Shown here one piece after another: positions 5,673 to 7,962 of a stretch of 7,962 bases of DNA. Below the pieces are notes generated by a model. The model worked only from the letters and a program-made list of their open reading frames with translations, searched no databases and was not told the DNA's origin. Within the stretch, counting starts at the first letter, position 1. Each line of letters begins with the position of its first letter. A program made the position numbers and the translations under genes. Origin of the DNA: Desulfobacterales bacterium. GTDB taxonomy: Bacteria; Desulfobacterota; Desulfobacteria; Desulfobacterales; UBA11574. The stretch spans positions 1-7,962 of the forward strand of contig JAUVTO010000076.1 of NCBI GenBank assembly GCA_030601485.1, given 5' to 3'.

Positions 5673-6791
5673 TTATAATACCATAAACGGGTCATTTTCA
5701 AGTCCATATGACTCAACTTTTACATAAATTCCCTGTTTAGACAAAACTTTTTTAAGCCGATCCGCAAGCACATCGACGATCAAATGCTCCGATTCAAAGT
5801 GCCCGATATCGATAAGACCCAGATTTTCGGCTTCTACAGCTCTGGCATCGTGATACCGCAAATCTCCGCTGATATAAACCTGGGCTCCGGATGAAATAAA
5901 ACTGCTCATCAAGTTTGAACCGCTTCCCGTACAGACAGCTGCCGTGTTTACAATTAAATCAGGATTTCCTGCAATTCTTACTAAGTTAAGCCCCAATTTT
6001 TCTTTAATTGATCGCGCAAAGGATATAAGGTTTGTGCTTTCACCAAGATTTCCGATGCGGCCGGAACCTTGCCGGTCTTCATATTTTAGTTGTGGATATA
6101 TATCATATGCCATGGTCTCATAAGGATGATTTTTCCTTACATGTTCGATAACACTGTTTAGATCACTCTTTCGTACAACTGTTTCGATTCTGATTTCATC
6201 GGCATGGGTAATTTCATCCACTTTACCGGCAAACGGCTTTGATGAAGATCCCGGTCTATATGTACCTGTACCTTTGTTTCTAAACGAACAGCAGGTATAC
6301 GAACCTATTTCACCGGATTTTGTTTCAAAAATCGAATTTAGAATCTGTTGTTCATACGCCACAGGTACATACAATACCAGTTTGTAATGTTCTGTTGCAC
6401 CGACCTTCCCGAGCACTTTCAGATTTTTAATCCCAATCCGTTGTGCAAGTATATCGTTCAAGCCATCAATTGCATTGTCAAGGTTGGTATGAGCTGAAAA
6501 TATAGCCATATGATGCCGGATTGCCTTTTGAATTATGGCACCGATAGCCGTATTTAAATTGATAGACCTTAAAGGATGAAATATTAGAGGGTGATGCGTA
6601 ATTAAAAGGTCAACATCATTTCTACAGGCATCATTGACCACATCCGGGCCAGGGTCCAGGGCAATCCAGATCTTTCGAACCGGCCAGTCCTTTTGTCCAA
6701 CCTGCAATCCCACATTATCCCATTCTTCTGCAAGCCGGATGGGTGCAATGGTCTCCATTGCCTTGATGATATCAAAAATTTTTGTTTCCAT
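5673..6791 (-). CDS. Nif3-like dinuclear metal-centre protein with YqfO-type insert
   Basis: This belongs to the NIF3/DUF34 family of hexameric proteins with a two-metal site; the biochemical role is not settled, with GTP cyclohydrolase 1 type 2-like and metal-insertion roles proposed. In 372 residues, metal ligands appear in order: His66-His67 in THHPL, His101 and Asp105 in SAHTNLD, and His331 plus Glu335 in GHFESEH. These match the H63/H64/D101/H215/E219 site of E. coli YbgI. The family N-terminal motif LAEEWDNVGLQVG (20-32) is present. Residues about 130-240 form the insert of long (YqfO-type) members and include a PII/CutA-like stretch (YKLVLYVPVAYEQQIL) and NHPYETMAYDI. The ATG at 6791 gives the usual beginning and a weak GAG ribosome site. 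A MITE-like element separates it from the downstream zinc-ribbon gene, yet the two plausibly remain one transcript because no terminator lies between them. Confidence 0.95.
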   Translation of the reverse strand: METKIFDIIKAMETIAPIRLAEEWDNVGLQVGQKDWPVRKIWIALDPGPDVVNDACRNDVDLLITHHPLIFHPLRSINLNTAIGAIIQKAIRHHMAIFSAHTNLDNAIDGLNDILAQRIGIKNLKVLGKVGATEHYKLVLYVPVAYEQQILNSIFETKSGEIGSYTCCSFRNKGTGTYRPGSSSKPFAGKVDEITHADEIRIETVVRKSDLNSVIEHVRKNHPYETMAYDIYPQLKYEDRQGSGRIGNLGESTNLISFARSIKEKLGLNLVRIAGNPDLIVNTAAVCTGSGSNLMSSFISSGAQVYISGDLRYHDARAVEAENLGLIDIGHFESEHLIVDVLADRLKKVLSKQGIYVKVESYGLENDPFMVL

Positions 6792-6812
6792 AACATCGCT
6801 CTACAATTTTCA

Positions 6813-6873
6813 TTGCCACTAAGACACCAAGAAAGAAAGATTAATAAATTTATCCTTTGTGACTTTGTGGCAA
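6813..6873. repeat. GCCAC...GTGGC palindromic repeat upstream of the Nif3 gene
   Basis: TTGCCACTAAGACACCAAG (6813-6831) faces its near inverse at 6855-6873 (16 of 19 positions match), separated by an AT-rich 23-bp centre. It lies 21 bp upstream of the Nif3 start and would be in its leader or promoter. From memory it resembles the widespread non-coding 'protein-like' repeats with CTTTGTG-xx-CTTTGTGGC wording found in many environmental bacteria. It has no terminator-like U-tract. Confidence 0.6.
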
Positions 6874-6901
6874 ATATTTTTTGGTTCAACTTTTAATCAA
6901 C

Positions 6902-6934
6902 AAAAAAAGCGTGGCCATTTGTTACAACCACGCC
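6902..6934 (-). terminator. Rho-independent terminator at the end of the rpoD/tRNA transcript
   Basis: On the minus strand GCGTGG (6928-6933) and CCACGC (6909-6914) form a GC-rich 6-bp stem with a 13-nt loop, followed directly by seven T (6902-6908). It would stop transcripts coming from the rpoD/tRNA side about 110 nt before the Nif3 start, making the Nif3 gene a separate transcription unit. Confidence 0.75.
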
Positions 6935-7017
6935 TTGACTCTTTTGAATTTTTAGCCCGCAAGTTTCATTAACAATACCGAAAGGTAGGCATAAGATCAT
7001 GTCATTTTATTATCCAA

Positions 7018-7295
7018 TCATCAAGACCTTTGCAAAAGCCCCCTTTTGCCCAACCCCTGCGTCAGGCTCAACATTTTGCACGAAGTGAAGCTTTAGCTTT
7101 ATCCTCAAAATACTCAATGTATTCCTGCCTGTCCCGTAGGTCCGGCAGATCGTACTGGGATGGTTAAAATTTTCGACTTCCCCTCCGGGGCGTAGGCCCC
7201 ACGGGCCGGAGGCTTGGTCTTGAACCCCGGTTAAATATTAAATACGGATTTAACTGGGCAGGCAAAATTGAACATTTTTCAAAGGTCTCTCATCA
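7018..7295. mobile_element. 266-bp MITE-like element flanked by a 6-bp target duplication
   Basis: The element spans 7024-7289. Its left end AGACCTTTGCAAAA and right end (minus strand) GAGACCTTTGAAAAAT are imperfect terminal inverted repeats. It is flanked by direct copies of TCATCA (7018-7023 and 7290-7295), which is good evidence for a true insertion. The interior has a strong GC hairpin (CCTCCGG 7182-7188 with CCGGAGG 7206-7212) and no complete ORF, so it would need a transposase in trans. It sits between the tRNA and the terminator at 6902-6934. I cannot assign the parent IS family from the ends alone. Confidence 0.65.
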
Positions 7296-7339
7296 TAAGG
7301 GGAAAAAATAGGGGCTAAAAAAAAGTCCGCAATAAAAAT

Positions 7340-7415
7340 TGGTGGGCCCACCTGGAATCGAACCAGGGACCGACCGGTTATGAGCCGGTGGCTCTGCCAG
7401 CTGAGCTATGGGCCC
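7340..7415 (-). tRNA. tRNA with CAT anticodon, probably tRNA-Ile2 (lysidine-modified), alternatively tRNA-Met
   Basis: A full cloverleaf is visible: acceptor GGGCCCA/TGGGCCC, D stem GCTC/GAGC, anticodon stem ACCGG/CCGGT with loop CTCATAA (anticodon at 7380-7382), T stem CCTGG/CCAGG with TTCGAAT, discriminator A, and encoded CCA (7340-7342). The length is 76 nt including CCA. The acceptor has C4-G69 and C5-G68 pairs, which TilS uses in E. coli to select tRNA-Ile2 for lysidine at C34. Elongator Met in E. coli has U4/A5 instead, so Ile2, reading AUA codons, is favoured. It is not an initiator: the first pair G1-C72 is intact and the anticodon stem lacks three consecutive G-C pairs of the initiator type. 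The gene lies 52 nt after rpoD. Confidence 0.96.
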
Positions 7416-7435
7416 ACAGGGCCACATAAAAGTAA

Positions 7436-7466
7436 ATTATGTAACTTCAGAAAATTATTTTGTCAA
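7436..7466 (-). promoter_or_regulatory. Candidate promoter for the tRNA gene
   Basis: A perfect -35 TTGACA (7461-7466) begins one base after the rpoD stop codon. It is followed by CATAAT (7436-7441) at a long 19-nt spacing, or by the poorer TACATA (7438-7443) at 17 nt. Transcription would begin near 7430, about 15 nt before the mature tRNA. This would let the tRNA be made independently of rpoD read-through. Confidence 0.5.
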
Positions 7467-7467
7467 G

Positions 7468-7962
7468 CTATGTTTGCTCTAAGTTCTCAATAAAACTTTT
7501 CAGTTTCCGACTTCTGGTAGGATGTCTAAGTTTTCTCAGGGCTTTGGCTTCTATCTGTCTGATTCTTTCACGGGTCACTGCAAAATCCTGCCCCACTTCT
7601 TCCAGAGTGTGGTCCGCCTTTTCACCAATACCGAACCGCATTCGCAATACTTTTTCCTCACGCGGGGTCAATGTTGCAGGAACCTTCCTCGTCTGTTCGG
7701 CAAGGTTCAGACTTACAGCAGCATCCGAAGGTAACATAAACTTTTTATCTTCTATAAAATCACCGAGATGGCTATCTTCTTCCTCACCAATAGGCGTCTC
7801 CAGCGAGATAGGTTCTCTTGCAATCTTTAAAACCTTGCGCACTTTGAATAGGGGGATTTCCATTTTTTCCGCTATCTCTTCAGGACTTGGTTCACGTCCA
7901 AGCTCTTGTACAAGGTACCTTGATGTACGAATAAGTTTGTTTATTGTTTCAATCATATGGAC
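7468..7962 (-). CDS. rpoD: RNA polymerase primary sigma factor RpoD (C-terminal part, cut by the window edge)
   Basis: The 164 residues visible are the C-terminal part of the housekeeping sigma factor; the reading frame is open to the edge (VHMIETINKL...), so the true start lies outside the window. Present in order: region 3 (IRTSRYLVQELGREPSPEEIAEKM), the sigma finger of region 3.2 (SLETPIGEEEDSHLGDFIED), region 4.1 (TLTPREEKVLRMRFGI) and the region 4.2 helix-turn-helix that reads the -35 element (TLEEVGQDFAVTRERIRQIEAKALRKLRHP). These blocks are those of group 1 sigma factors, not of RpoS or RpoH. One oddity is Pro in KVPATLTPREEKV where I would expect Leu. The tRNA-Ile2 gene follows directly. 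An internal ATG at 7956 is not a real start because the family sequence continues upstream. Confidence 0.97.
   Translation of the reverse strand, partial: VHMIETINKLIRTSRYLVQELGREPSPEEIAEKMEIPLFKVRKVLKIAREPISLETPIGEEEDSHLGDFIEDKKFMLPSDAAVSLNLAEQTRKVPATLTPREEKVLRMRFGIGEKADHTLEEVGQDFAVTRERIRQIEAKALRKLRHPTRSRKLKSFIENLEQT

Noticed and set aside
6992..7003. Riboswitch or small RNA suggested by a TACC-GAAA-GGTA tetraloop near 6977-6988 and flanks
   Set aside because: The stem is only 4 bp and no further conserved riboswitch core is visible in 6935-7017.
7001..7090. Short plus-strand frame starting MSFYYPIIKTF
   Set aside because: It crosses the target duplication into the MITE-like element, is 29 codons long and has no properly spaced ribosome site.
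7296..7339. Terminator directly after the tRNA
   Set aside because: T-runs are present on the minus strand (after GCGGAC and after CCCCTA), but only a 4-bp CAAT/ATTG stem precedes them. The hairpin at 6902-6934 is a much better terminator.

Overview
The window looks like a chromosomal piece of an anaerobic, sulfate-reducer-like member of the Desulfobacterota (Desulfobacterales type). This rests on the protein style, a minimal SufC/SufB-type Fe-S assembly pair, the Nif3 / zinc-ribbon / RNase P RNA neighbourhood, moderate GC, and intergenic spaces filled with palindromic repeats. The species cannot be named from the sequence. All recognised genes lie on the minus strand, so transcription runs from the right edge to the left.

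Layout in the direction of transcription: (1) the 3' part of rpoD (7962-7468), cut by the window edge. (2) A CAT-anticodon tRNA (7415-7340), most likely tRNA-Ile2, with a consensus -35 just after the rpoD stop. (3) A 548-bp gene-free stretch (6792-7339) holding a 266-bp MITE-like element with a 6-bp target duplication, a rho-independent terminator and a GCCAC...GTGGC palindrome. (4) A Nif3/YqfO-type dinuclear-metal protein (6791-5673). (5) A 219-bp gap containing a 145-bp MITE-like element with TAGTGTCC ends. (6) A coiled-coil C4 zinc-ribbon protein of the CdsZ/FlgZ family (5453-4743). (7) rnpB, the RNase P RNA (4716-4331). (8) A tight three-gene operon: SufC-like ATPase (4280-3504), SufB/SufD-like scaffold (3534-2359) and a 436-aa protein ending in an HPr domain (2355-1045). 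(9) A 250-bp gap with a palindrome built of repeated CTTTAG units. (10) ispD (794-105), followed by the end of another repeat at the left edge.

Functionally this is mostly housekeeping: sigma factor, a decoding tRNA, RNase P, isoprenoid precursor synthesis and Fe-S cluster assembly. The most interesting unit is the third operon. It couples a minimal Fe-S assembly pair (SMS-type), with no SufS, SufE, SufU or SufA in the window, to an uncharacterised HPr-domain fusion protein. Its 5' leader appears to be RNase P RNA, because no terminator is visible between rnpB and sufC. The other striking trait is that every intergenic space over 200 bp, and the left edge, carries an inverted-repeat or dispersed-repeat element. 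At least four different families are present, and one 17-bp word is shared between two distant gaps.
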